A stretch of 64,000 nucleotides of DNA from Nocardia sp. NRRL S-836 (GTDB lineage Bacteria; Actinomycetota; Actinomycetes; Mycobacteriales; Pseudonocardiaceae). Each line of letters starts with the position of its first letter. The first letter of the stretch is position 1. The notes beneath the pieces are model-generated. The model saw nothing but the letters and a program-made list of their open reading frames with translations. It was not told the DNA's origin and did not search any database. Positions 1-7,195 of the stretch are shown in pieces. Where the stretch lies: the NCBI RefSeq assembly GCF_001279525.1, contig NZ_LGDY01000014.1, positions 1 through 64,000 of the forward strand. Reading direction: 5' to 3'. The position numbers and the translations under genes were made by a program.

Positions 1-245
1 TCGAGACGAAGGAAGGCGAGAAGCGCACTGTCGTGGAGCTGGAGGTCGACGAGATCGGCCCCTCGCTGCGCTACGCGACCGCGAAGGTCAACAAGGTCAG
101 CCGTGGAGACGGTGGTGGCGGCGGCGGCTTCGGCGGCGGCGGTGGCCAGCAGTCTCGCGGCGGCGGTGGCGCGCCCGCTGACGACCCGTGGGGTTCCGCC
201 CCGCCGGCCGGCTCGGGTGGCTTCGCCGACGAGCCCCCCTTCTAG
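1..245 (+). CDS. ssb: single-stranded DNA-binding protein, C-terminal part
   Basis: Single-stranded DNA-binding protein, which coats ssDNA at replication forks and recruits repair and replication partners. Only the last 80 residues are in the window and the 5' end lies upstream. What is visible is the end of the OB fold ([19 protein letters not shown]), then a glycine-rich flexible linker with several poly-Gly runs, then the acidic C-terminal tip ADEPPF. That tip is the conserved protein-interaction peptide of bacterial SSBs. It is followed at 57 nt by rpsR, the usual rpsF-ssb-rpsR-rplI order, so it is probably co-transcribed with the ribosomal genes. Confidence 0.95.
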   Translation, partial: ETKEGEKRTVVELEVDEIGPSLRYATAKVNKVSRGDGGGGGGFGGGGGQQSRGGGGAPADDPWGSAPPAGSGGFADEPPF

Positions 246-302
246 ACCACTGCACCGGTCATCCAGAACTTGATCACTGCGTATTCCAGGAGTTAGAGAC
301 AC

Positions 303-542
303 ATGGCCAAGCCGCCTGTGCGCAAGCCCAAGAAGAAGGTCTGTGCCTTCTGCAAGGACAAGAGCGCAAACCTGATCGACTACAAGGACACGACGCTGCT
401 GCGGAAGTTCATCTCCGACCGCGGCAAGATCCGTGCCCGCCGCGTCACCGGCAACTGCTCGCAGCACCAGCGCGACGTCGCTGTTGCCGTGAAGAACGCC
501 CGTGAGATGGCGCTGCTGCCCTACACCTCGACCGCTCGCTAA
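303..542 (+). CDS. rpsR: 30S ribosomal protein S18 (zinc-binding C+ form)
   Basis: Small-subunit ribosomal protein of 79 residues, full length for S18. The body ([20 protein letters not shown]...) is the conserved S18 core that sits on the platform of the 30S subunit beside S6. Cys14-x-x-Cys17 and Cys52-x-x-His55 form a zinc-ribbon ligand set, so this is the C+ (zinc-containing) version. Actinobacteria often carry a second C- copy under zinc control, which is not seen here. A Shine-Dalgarno AGGAG lies about 10 nt before ATG 303. It is followed at 17 nt by rplI. Confidence 0.98.
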   Translation: MAKPPVRKPKKKVCAFCKDKSANLIDYKDTTLLRKFISDRGKIRARRVTGNCSQHQRDVAVAVKNAREMALLPYTSTAR

Positions 543-559
543 GGAAAGGAGACACCGCG

Positions 560-1012
560 ATGAAGCTCATCCTCACCGCTGACGTTTCCGGCCTTGGCGC
601 TCCCGGCGACATCGTCGAGGTCAAGGACGGCTACGGCCGCAACTACCTGCTCCCGCGCGGTCTCGCGATCGTCGCGACCCGCGGTGCGCAGAAGCAGATC
701 CAGGTCATCACCCGCGCGCAGGACACCCGGCGCGTGCGCGACCTGGACCACGCCAAGGAGATCAAGACCGCGCTCGAGGGTCTCTCCGTGACGCTCAAGG
801 CCAAGGCCGCCGCCGGCAGCTCCAAGCTGTTCGGCTCGGTCACCGCGTCGGACGTGGCGGCTGCCGTCAAGTCCGCCGGTGGTCCGGTCCTGGACAAGCG
901 CGCCATCGAGCTGCCGGGTCACATCAAGACCACCGGCAACCACTCCGTGACGGTTCGCCTCCACCCGGAGGTCACCCTCACGCTGCCGGTTCACGTCACC
1001 ACGGGCGAGTAG
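560..1012 (+). CDS. rplI: 50S ribosomal protein L9
   Basis: Large-subunit ribosomal protein L9, 150 residues, the normal length. The N-terminal domain [19 protein letters not shown], then [16 protein letters not shown], is the L9 signature that binds 23S rRNA. It is followed by the long connecting helix and the C-terminal domain ending VTLTLPVHV. The start is fixed by an AAGGAAAGGAG ribosome-binding site just before ATG 560. It is the last gene of the ssb-rpsR-rplI unit, since a strong hairpin terminator follows at 1053-1088. Confidence 0.98.
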   Translation: MKLILTADVSGLGAPGDIVEVKDGYGRNYLLPRGLAIVATRGAQKQIQVITRAQDTRRVRDLDHAKEIKTALEGLSVTLKAKAAAGSSKLFGSVTASDVAAAVKSAGGPVLDKRAIELPGHIKTTGNHSVTVRLHPEVTLTLPVHVTTGE

Positions 1013-1052
1013 TCAGCCCTTCTCGCCGCTGACGGCTCGTTCGCACAGTTGA

Positions 1053-1088
1053 AGCGCTACCCACCCGATACTCCGGGTGGGTGGCGCT
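1053..1088 (+). terminator. intrinsic-type terminator after rplI
   Basis: A 15-bp stem (arms 1053-1067 and 1074-1088, one G-U pair) closes a 6-nt loop and is followed by TT and a mixed tail. It sits 40 nt after the rplI stop. It lacks a long U run, as is common in actinobacteria. Confidence 0.85.
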
Positions 1089-1107
1089 TTCGCTCGTTCG
1101 GAGCATC

Positions 1108-1350
1108 GGCTCTTTGTCCACTTCCTGTGGATAACCGATGTGCTCCGCCACCCCGCGACACGCCGAAGAAGCGTTTTTTCGCGACACGCCGAGGCTGTGG
1201 CGCACAACTTCTTCCACAACTTGTACACAGCCACTGAGCTGCAGTTACTTCTGTCACTCCACCGGTTGTCAACAGGTTGTCCCCAGCGTCCGCGCCCCTG
1301 TGCACGGCCATCCACAGGTTGTCCCCCAGTTGTCCACAGGGCGATCCACA
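1108..1350. promoter_or_regulatory. cluster of DnaA-box-like 9-mers upstream of dnaB
   Basis: The 489-nt gap between rplI and dnaB contains repeated DnaA-box-like sequences (actinobacterial consensus TTGTCCACA, E. coli TTATCCACA). Perfect copies are TTATCCACA on the minus strand at 1126-1134 and TTGTCCACA at 1330-1338. One-mismatch copies are at 1114-1122 (TTGTCCACT), 1221-1229 (TTGTACACA), 1266-1274 (TTGTCAACA) and 1277-1285 (TTGTCCCCA). Weaker ones are at 1308-1316, 1319-1327 and 1342-1350. The density suggests DnaA binding, either autoregulating dnaB or titrating DnaA. No AT-rich unwinding element is seen, so it is unlikely to be oriC itself. Confidence 0.65.
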
Positions 1351-1501
1351 CACCGGTTTGCTTGCTCCGGACGGGTCCCTCTAGCGTCGCAGCACGGGTG
1401 GCGGCATCGCACAGCGTGGCCGTCCGGAATTGTCGGTGCCGCGCGGTACAACTAGGTGACGCGCACCGGCTCTCGACGTCTTTCGCAGGGGTGATTTGGC
1501 A

Positions 1502-3553
1502 GTGGCGCTGGTCGACGACCGGGGTATGGCGGAGCCCAGTTTCGAACGTCAGCCGCCGCAGGACCTCGCCGCTGAGCAGTCGGTGCTGGGCGGCATGCTG
1601 CTGTCCAAGGACGCCATCGCGGACGTGATCGAGGCGCTCGCGCCGAACGACTTCTACCGCCCGGCGCACCAGGCGATCTACGACTGCATCCTCGACCTCT
1701 ACGGCCGCGGCGAGCCCGCCGACCCGATCACGATCTCCGCCGAGCTGGAGCGCCGCGGCGAGCTGCTGCGCGTGGGTGGCGCGCCGTACCTGCACACGCT
1801 GATCGCGACGGTCCCGACGGCGGCGAACGCCGGGTACTACGCCGAGATCGTGGCGGAGAAGGCGGTGCTGCGCAGGCTGGTCGAGGCGGGCACCCGCATC
1901 GTGCAGCTCGGGTACAACGGCGCCGAGGGCGCGGACGTGGACGAGGTGGTCGACCGCGCGCAGTCGGCGATCTACGAGGTGACCGACCGCCGCACGACCG
2001 AGGACTACGCGGTGCTGGAGGACCTGCTCCAGCCGACGATGGACGAGATCGACGCCATCGCCTCGCGCGGTGGCCAGTCGCTCGGCATCCCGACCGGCTT
2101 CGCCGACCTGGACGAGCTGACGAACGGCCTGCACCCCGGCCAGATGATCATCGTCGCCGCGCGTCCCGGTGTCGGCAAGGCGCTGGCGCTCGACACGCCG
2201 CTGCCGACCCCGTCCGGCTGGACGACGATGGGTTCCGTGGCGGTGGGCGACCACCTGATCGGCGCCGACGGCCGCCCGACCCGCGTGGTCGCCGCGACCG
2301 GGGTGATGACCGGCCGCCCGTGCTTCGAGGTCGCGTTCTCCGACGGCACGGTGATCGTCGCCGACGCCGAGCACCAGTGGCTGACCGAGTCGTGCAGCGA
2401 GACCGGCGGGTTCTGGGCGATCCGCACGACGCAGCAGCTGTTCCACCGCGTCGGTGTGTGCCGCGTGTTCATCCGCATGTCTGCGGCCTGGGAGCTGCCG
2501 GCGGCCGAGCTGCCGCTGGCGCCCGACTCGCTGGGCAAGTTCCTGTCCGGCCTGGGCGAGCTGGAGCTGACCGACGACGAGCTGCGCGTGGCCAAGGAGC
2601 TCGGCCTGGCCGACGAGCCGCACATCCCGGCCGCCTACCTGCGCGCGTCTCGGGCCCAGCGGACGGAGCTGCTGGCGGCCCTGCACATCGACGGCCGGTT
2701 CGCCCGGCTGCGCCGCGACGTCGACGAGCTGATCGCCGGTCTCGGCGAGCACTCCCAGGTGGAGATCGTGGCGGTGCGCCCGGTCGCGTCCGTGCCGGTG
2801 CGGTGCGTGGAGGTCGACAACCACGACCACCTGTACCTGGCCGGCGAGACGATGATCCCGACCCACAACTCGACGCTGGGCCTGGACTTCGCCCGCTCGT
2901 GCTCGGTGAAGCACGGCCTGACCAGCGCCATCTTCAGCCTGGAGATGAGCAAGACCGAGATCGTCATGCGCATGCTCTCCGCGGAGGCGCGCATCCGCCT
3001 CGGCGACATGCGCGGTGGCAAGATGAGCGACGACGACTGGACCCGCCTCGCCCGCAGGATGAGCGAGATCAGCGAGGCGCCGTTGTTCGTCGACGACAGC
3101 CCGAACCTGACGATGATGGAGATCCGCGCCAAGGCCCGCCGCCTCAAGCAGCGCCACGACCTCAAGCTGGTGGTGGTCGACTACCTCCAGCTGATGAGCT
3201 CCGGCAAGCGCACCGAGTCACGTCAGCAGGAGGTCTCGGAGTTCTCCCGGTCGCTCAAGCTGATCGCCAAGGAGCTCGAGGTCCCGGTCATCGCGATCTC
3301 CCAGCTGAACCGCGGTCCCGAGCAACGCACCGACAAGCGCCCGATGCTCTCCGACCTGCGTGAGTCCGGCTCCCTCGAACAGGACGCCGACATGGTCATC
3401 CTGATCAACCGCCCGGACGCGTGGGAACGCGACGACCCCCGTGCCGGCGAGGCCGACCTGATCATCGCCAAGCACCGCGCCGGCCCCACGGCCACCATCA
3501 CCGTCGCCCACCAGCTGCACTACAGCCGCTTCTCGGACCTGGCCCAGCAGTAA
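1502..3553 (+). CDS. dnaB: replicative DNA helicase DnaB with intein
   Basis: Replicative 5'-3' helicase of 683 codons, reading as a 453-residue DnaB interrupted by a 230-residue intein (2180-2869). The N-terminal extein (226 aa) carries the DnaB N-domain (QPPQDLAAEQSVLGGMLL) and leads into Walker A, ARPGVGK. The intein lies between that Lys and the Ser of the split GK|S motif. The C-extein (227 aa) carries Walker B (LVVVDYLQLM) and the SQLNRGPEQR and LRESGSLEQDADMV motifs of DnaB. The start is taken as GTG 1502, 10 nt after AGGGG; TTG 1496 is too close to it. A DnaA-box cluster lies upstream. Without splicing the ATPase site is split, so protein splicing is essential for function. Confidence 0.95.
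   Translation: MALVDDRGMAEPSFERQPPQDLAAEQSVLGGMLLSKDAIADVIEALAPNDFYRPAHQAIYDCILDLYGRGEPADPITISAELERRGELLRVGGAPYLHTLIATVPTAANAGYYAEIVAEKAVLRRLVEAGTRIVQLGYNGAEGADVDEVVDRAQSAIYEVTDRRTTEDYAVLEDLLQPTMDEIDAIASRGGQSLGIPTGFADLDELTNGLHPGQMIIVAARPGVGKALALDTPLPTPSGWTTMGSVAVGDHLIGADGRPTRVVAATGVMTGRPCFEVAFSDGTVIVADAEHQWLTESCSETGGFWAIRTTQQLFHRVGVCRVFIRMSAAWELPAAELPLAPDSLGKFLSGLGELELTDDELRVAKELGLADEPHIPAAYLRASRAQRTELLAALHIDGRFARLRRDVDELIAGLGEHSQVEIVAVRPVASVPVRCVEVDNHDHLYLAGETMIPTHNSTLGLDFARSCSVKHGLTSAIFSLEMSKTEIVMRMLSAEARIRLGDMRGGKMSDDDWTRLARRMSEISEAPLFVDDSPNLTMMEIRAKARRLKQRHDLKLVVVDYLQLMSSGKRTESRQQEVSEFSRSLKLIAKELEVPVIAISQLNRGPEQRTDKRPMLSDLRESGSLEQDADMVILINRPDAWERDDPRAGEADLIIAKHRAGPTATITVAHQLHYSRFSDLAQQ
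2180..2869 (+). mobile_element. class 3-type DnaB intein with eroded homing endonuclease
   Basis: An in-frame insertion of 230 residues in the P-loop of DnaB. Residue 1 is Ala instead of Cys or Ser, so the normal class 1 N-terminal nucleophile is missing. The class 3 Trp-Cys-Thr triad is present: Trp67 in block B (AEHQW), Cys209 in block F (VRCVEVDNHDHLYLAG) and Thr228 before the terminal His229-Asn230. The +1 extein residue is Ser. Between the splicing blocks, ELPLAPDSLGKFLSGLGE and IPAAYLRASRAQRTELLAAL resemble the two LAGLIDADG endonuclease motifs of DnaB inteins, but the acidic catalytic residues and most of the intervening domain are lost. It is therefore read as a mini-intein derived from a former homing element. 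Confidence 0.88.
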
Positions 3554-3566
3554 CGCGGGCGGGGTG

Positions 3567-3591
3567 GCCGCAGGGCTTCGGTTCCTGCGGC
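3567..3591. terminator. hairpin between convergent dnaB and SDR gene
   Basis: A perfect 8-bp stem (GCCGCAGG at 3567-3574 with CCTGCGGC at 3584-3591) over a 9-nt loop lies 14 nt after the dnaB stop. It could stop transcription from both sides. The tail is not U-rich. Confidence 0.5.
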
Positions 3592-3618
3592 GACTCCCCA
3601 TTGGTCTGGCCGGGTTCT

Positions 3619-4404
3619 CTAGATCTGCGCCTGGCCGCCGTCGACGAAGAACTCGATGCCGTTGACGAAGCTCGCCTGGTCGGAGGCGAGGAAGACCGCG
3701 GCGTTGGCGATCTCGGCCGGATCACCGACCCGGCCGAGTGGCACTCCCGCCGTCGCCTCGTCGAGCAGGGCCTGCTCCTGGCCGGAGGGGACCAGGCCGA
3801 GCAGTCCGGGCGTCTTCGTCGGGCCGGGGCTCAGCACGTTGACCCGGACGCCACTCGCGCCGAGCTCGATGATCCAGGACCGGGCCAGGTTGCGGACCGC
3901 TGCCTTGCTCGCCGAGTAGACGCCGAGGCCCAGGGTCGGCCGCAGTGAGCTGGTCGAGCCGGTGAGGATCACCGAGGCGTTCGCGGCGAGCAGCGGCAAC
4001 GCCTTCTGCACGGTGAACAGCACGCCCTTCACGTTGGTGCTGAAGGTCTTGTCGAACACCTCCTCGGTCACCTCGGCCAGTGGACCGGCCACTCCGCCGC
4101 CGGCGTTGGCGACCAGCACGTCGATGCGGCCCTTGCGCTGCTCGATCGTGCGGTAGAGGGCGTCCAGGTCGGCCAGGTCGGACGAGTCGGTCCGGATGGC
4201 CTCGACGTTCGAGCCGATCTCGGCGGCCGCCGCGTCGAGCTCGGCCTGCCGTCGTCCGGTGATGAACACGTGGGCGCCCTCGGCGACGAACCGTTCGGCG
4301 ATGGCGCGGCCGATACCGGTACTGGCCCCGGTCACCAGGGCGACCTTGCCCGCCAGGGCTTTGCCAGCCGCCTGCACGTTGTCTTCCGCTAGCACGGTGG
4401 TCAT
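3619..4404 (-). CDS. SDR family oxidoreductase
   Basis: Short-chain dehydrogenase/reductase of 261 residues, the usual length for a classical SDR. The glycine motif TGASTGIG is at residues 25-32, NAGG follows about 85 residues later, the catalytic Ser is in LTGSTSS and the catalytic Tyr/Lys is in VYSASKAA. The C-terminus, VNGIEFFVDGGQAQI, is typical. Substrate is unknown. The start ATG at 4404 has an AGGACAG ribosome-binding site. It is divergent from the TetR gene at 4505, with an inverted repeat between them at 4450-4473, so it is likely repressed by that TetR. Confidence 0.9.
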   Translation of the reverse strand: MTTVLAEDNVQAAGKALAGKVALVTGASTGIGRAIAERFVAEGAHVFITGRRQAELDAAAAEIGSNVEAIRTDSSDLADLDALYRTIEQRKGRIDVLVANAGGGVAGPLAEVTEEVFDKTFSTNVKGVLFTVQKALPLLAANASVILTGSTSSLRPTLGLGVYSASKAAVRNLARSWIIELGASGVRVNVLSPGPTKTPGLLGLVPSGQEQALLDEATAGVPLGRVGDPAEIANAAVFLASDQASFVNGIEFFVDGGQAQI

Positions 4405-4449
4405 TTCTGCTGTCCTCGCTCGTGTCCGGCAGCCATTATGGACTGCACA

Positions 4450-4473
4450 TTCCAGAACATACGAGTTATGGAA
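4450..4473. promoter_or_regulatory. inverted-repeat operator between SDR and TetR genes
   Basis: TTCCAGAAC (4450-4458) and GTTATGGAA (4465-4473) form a 9-bp inverted repeat with one mismatch around a 6-nt spacer. A further TTATGGA half site lies just upstream near 4435. This is the expected architecture of a TetR operator shared by divergent genes; binding is inferred. Confidence 0.6.
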
Positions 4474-4504
4474 CGGTTCGTCAAGAACGGGTAGGATGAC
4501 TGGC

Positions 4505-5116
4505 ATGGCGAGACCACGGAGCTTCGACGAGGCGCAGGTCCTGCGGGCGGCGCGGGAGCGGTTCGCCACGACCGGATACGCCGCGACCAGCATCGACGAG
4601 GTGGCGGCGGCGACCGGCCTCGGCAAGGGCAGCCTCTACGGCGCCTTCGGCGACAAGCACCAGCTGTACCTGCGGGTGTTCGACGGCTACTGCACCGACG
4701 TCAGCGAGCAGGTCGAGCAGGCCCTGGCCGGCCCGGACTCCGAGGCGTTCGAGCGGCTGAGCGCACACGTCCACGCCGTGGCGGCCAGCACCGCGGCGGA
4801 CGTCGAACGCCGCGGCTGCCTGCTGGCGAGGGGCACCGCGGAGCTCTCCGGCCAGGACCCGGCCGTGGCCGCCCGCGCGTTGCGCACCTTCGAGTTCTTG
4901 GAAGACCTCTTCGTGGCGTGCCTGGAGAAGGCGCAGCGGCACGGCGACATCGACCCGGACGCCGACCCGCGTGCGCTGGCGGGACTGTTGCTGGCCGCTC
5001 TGCGCGGGATCGAGGCACTGGGCAAGGCCGGGAAGAGCGCGGCCTCGTTGCACGGCATCGCCGAAACCGCGCTGGCTCTTCTCCCACGCCCGGTGGCCGC
5101 CGGTCGCGCGGGCTGA
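4505..5116 (+). CDS. TetR/AcrR family transcriptional regulator
   Basis: DNA-binding repressor of 203 residues. The N-terminal HTH (residues 8-50, FATTGYAATSIDEVAAATGLGKGSLYGAFGDK) is of the TetR type. The C-terminal ligand-binding helices include RRGCLLARGTAEL, which resembles the TetR_C_6-like family that often controls oxidoreductases. ATG 4505 is chosen because GGTAGG lies 9 nt upstream; an in-frame ATG at 4496 overlaps that site. It is divergent from the SDR gene and probably represses it and itself through the repeat at 4450-4473. Confidence 0.9.
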   Translation: MARPRSFDEAQVLRAARERFATTGYAATSIDEVAAATGLGKGSLYGAFGDKHQLYLRVFDGYCTDVSEQVEQALAGPDSEAFERLSAHVHAVAASTAADVERRGCLLARGTAELSGQDPAVAARALRTFEFLEDLFVACLEKAQRHGDIDPDADPRALAGLLLAALRGIEALGKAGKSAASLHGIAETALALLPRPVAAGRAG

Positions 5117-5211
5117 TCGCGGCAGCGCGCAACCCCGGCCCGGACGTTGCACCGCGGGGTGGCGCGACGTACACATGCCCGCCTACGCACCGATAGCGAG
5201 TCTCTGGCCTG

Positions 5212-5709
5212 ATGACGAACGGATCTGCTGCGGTTCTACGGCCGGCTGAGCTTGCCGACGTACCCGCCCTCGTCGCGTTGCGGCTCGCCAACGCCGCTCG
5301 GCACGTCGCCCTGGACCCGCGGATCTACCGGGTGCCGGACGCGGAGGCGGTGCGCCGCCACTTCGAGTCGGTCCTCGGTTCGGCGCTGATCACGGTCGCC
5401 GAGGTGGACGGATCCGTGGTCGGCATGGCGGAGGTGGTCCTGCTGCCGCCCGCGCCCGACCACCAGATCCTGGTGCCGCGCACCGGCGCCGACCTCCACA
5501 CCGTCGTCCTCGACACCCACCGCGGCCGGGGCATCGGGGCCGCCCTGGTCGCCGCGGCGGAAGAGGTCGCCGCCGCGCACGGCGTGTCCACCCTCTACGC
5601 CGGCATCTTCGCGACGAACACCGCCGCCGTCTCGTTCTACGGCGCCTGCGGCTTCACCCCGCGCGGCACCCTGCTCAGCAAGACCGTTCCGGCACAGCCC
5701 GAGCACTAG
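5212..5709 (+). CDS. GNAT family N-acetyltransferase
   Basis: Acetyltransferase of 165 residues with one GNAT fold. The acetyl-CoA-binding signature is LDTHRGRGIGAALV, about residue 100, followed by the conserved helix and the ATNTAAVSFYGACGFTPRG segment (N-x-x-A-x-x-FYxxxGF) near the C-terminus. The acceptor substrate cannot be told from sequence. It runs convergent to the TetR gene, and their stop codons overlap (5706-5709). Confidence 0.88.
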   Translation: MTNGSAAVLRPAELADVPALVALRLANAARHVALDPRIYRVPDAEAVRRHFESVLGSALITVAEVDGSVVGMAEVVLLPPAPDHQILVPRTGADLHTVVLDTHRGRGIGAALVAAAEEVAAAHGVSTLYAGIFATNTAAVSFYGACGFTPRGTLLSKTVPAQPEH

Positions 5710-6290
5710 CGCGGCTGGAGGCCGCGCAGGGCCGTGTCCACCACCTGGTCGGCGTACTCGCTGGTCAGGGGAGCGGTGCGGTGCAGCCAGCGGTGGAGGA
5801 CCGGCCCGAACACCAGGTCGACGGCCACGTCCAGGTCGACGTCCTCGGCCAGCTGACCGGCCTCCTGGGCGGCGCGCAGGCGGGCTTTCTTCAGCTCGCG
5901 CATCGGGCCGTCGAGCCGTCGCGCGTAGTCGGCGGCCAGCGCCGGGTCGTGGACGATCTCGGTGTGCATCGCGCGCATGGCCTGGTCGAAGCGCGGGTCG
6001 TTGAGCTCGTCGACCGTGGCGCGCAGGACCAGCTTCAGGTCCGCCGCCAGGTCACCGGTGTCGGGCAACGCCGCCGCCTCGCCCTCGCCGGCCATCGCGA
6101 GGAAGGCGTCGAACAGCACCGCGCCCTTCGACGGCCACCACCGGTAGATGGTCTGCTTGCCGACACCGGCCGCGTGGGCGATGCCCTCGATGCTGAGCTT
6201 CGCGTACCCCACCTCCCCGACCAGGTCGATGGCGGCGGTGAGGACGGCCCGCCGCGCGGTCTCGCTGCGCCGGCTGGGATCGGGGACGGC
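5706..6290 (-). CDS. TetR/AcrR family regulator lacking a recognisable start codon
   Basis: TetR-type repressor. The reading frame contains the whole HTH (RRSETARRAVLTAAIDLVGE, then VGYAKLSIEGIAHAAGVGKQ and TIYRWWPSKGAV) and a TetR C-terminal domain ending DTALRGLQPR. The in-frame sequence that looks like the natural N-terminus (PDPSRRSET, codons to about 6284) is not preceded by ATG, GTG or TTG before an upstream stop. The first usable start, GTG 6212, would remove the first HTH helix. The frame runs straight into the opposing SDR gene, which has also lost its 5' end, so a deletion has probably fused the two 5' ends. Function is doubtful. Confidence 0.7.
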   Translation of the reverse strand, partial: AVPDPSRRSETARRAVLTAAIDLVGEVGYAKLSIEGIAHAAGVGKQTIYRWWPSKGAVLFDAFLAMAGEGEAAALPDTGDLAADLKLVLRATVDELNDPRFDQAMRAMHTEIVHDPALAADYARRLDGPMRELKKARLRAAQEAGQLAEDVDLDVAVDLVFGPVLHRWLHRTAPLTSEYADQVVDTALRGLQPR

Positions 6291-7094
6291 CGCGGTCTCG
6301 GCCGCGCCTTCACCGAGGCCGCCCTCGCCGCCGGTGACCGGGTCGTCGGCGCGGCACGTGACGTCTCACCGCTCGACGCGCTCGCCACCCGGCACCCCGG
6401 CCGCCTGCTGGCACTGCCCCTCGACGTCACCGACCGCTCGGCGGTCTTCGACGTCGTCGGCCGGGCGGTCGAGCACTTCGGCCGGCTCGACGTCGTGGTG
6501 AACAACGCCGGTGCGCTGTTCACCGGGATGGTGGAGGAGTTCACCGAGGCCGAGGCCCGTGCCCAGCTGGAGGTCAACTTCTTCGGCGCGCTGTGGGTGA
6601 GCCAGGCCGTGCTGCCGCACCTGCGCGCGAACGGCGGTGGTCACGTCCTGCAGATCTCCAGCATCGGCGCGCTCGGCGGGTTCCCGAGCACCGGCCTCTA
6701 CAGCGCCAGCAAGTTCGCGCTCGAGGGGATGAGCGAGGCGTTCGCCGCCGAGGCGGCGCGGTTCGGCGTCAAGGTCACCATCGTCCAGCCCGGCGGCTAC
6801 TGGACCGACCTCTACACCAGCAGCACGGCCACCACGCCGAACCCGGCCTACGACCAGCTCCGCGCGGAGCTGGAGCAGCAGTGGGCGGAGGGCTCGGTGG
6901 ACAGCGAGCCGCACCTCGCCGCCGAGGCGGTCATGACCCTCGTGACCAGCGACGACCCGCCGCTGCGGCTCCTGCTGGGCAGCATGGTCTACGACGTCGC
7001 CTTCGACCTGTCCCGGCGCCGCATGGACACCTGGGCGGCCTGGGAAGCGACCAGCCGCGCCGCCGAGAAGGCCGTCCCCGCACCACAGCACTGA
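6288..7094 (+). pseudogene. SDR family oxidoreductase, 5'-truncated
   Basis: Short-chain dehydrogenase whose recognisable sequence begins in the middle of the cofactor motif (RGLGRAFTEAALAAGDRVVG). The first beta strand and the T-G-x-x of the TGxxxGxG motif (about 10 residues) are missing, and no start codon sits at the right place. The rest is intact: NNAGALFTG, the catalytic Ser in QISSIGALGG, YSASKFALEG, and the C-terminus to a stop at 7092-7094. The frame stays open upstream through the antisense TetR region, so a longer product from GTG near 6171 is formally possible. It is read as the partner of the TetR gene it faces, both damaged by one deletion or by a local assembly collapse. Confidence 0.65.
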
Positions 7095-7126
7095 GCCCCG
7101 GCGACACCGTCGTGTCGCCGGGGCTC
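7093..7126. terminator. perfect 15-bp hairpin terminator
   Basis: Arms 7093-7107 and 7112-7126 pair perfectly (GAGCCCCGGCGACAC) over a CGTC loop, overlapping the stop codon of the SDR gene. It lies between convergent genes and probably serves both strands. Confidence 0.85.
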
Positions 7127-7195
7127 GGCTTCTTACCGGAGGAGGGTGTTACAACCTGAGGTGACTCAGGGCGATCTTACGGGGTCGTACGACCC

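Noticed and set aside
1108-1350. Chromosomal origin oriC
   Set aside because: DnaA boxes are present but no dnaA or dnaN gene adjoins, no AT-rich unwinding element is seen, and the gene order places oriC beyond yidC.
1013-3157. A 714-codon open frame on the minus strand opposite dnaB, and similar long antisense frames throughout
   Set aside because: They mirror the third-codon GC bias of the real genes, have low-complexity Arg/His/Gly-rich translations, and no family features.
6350-6362. A CACGTG-containing site that could be parS
   Set aside because: Only the central six bases match; the flanks lack GTTT and AAAC.
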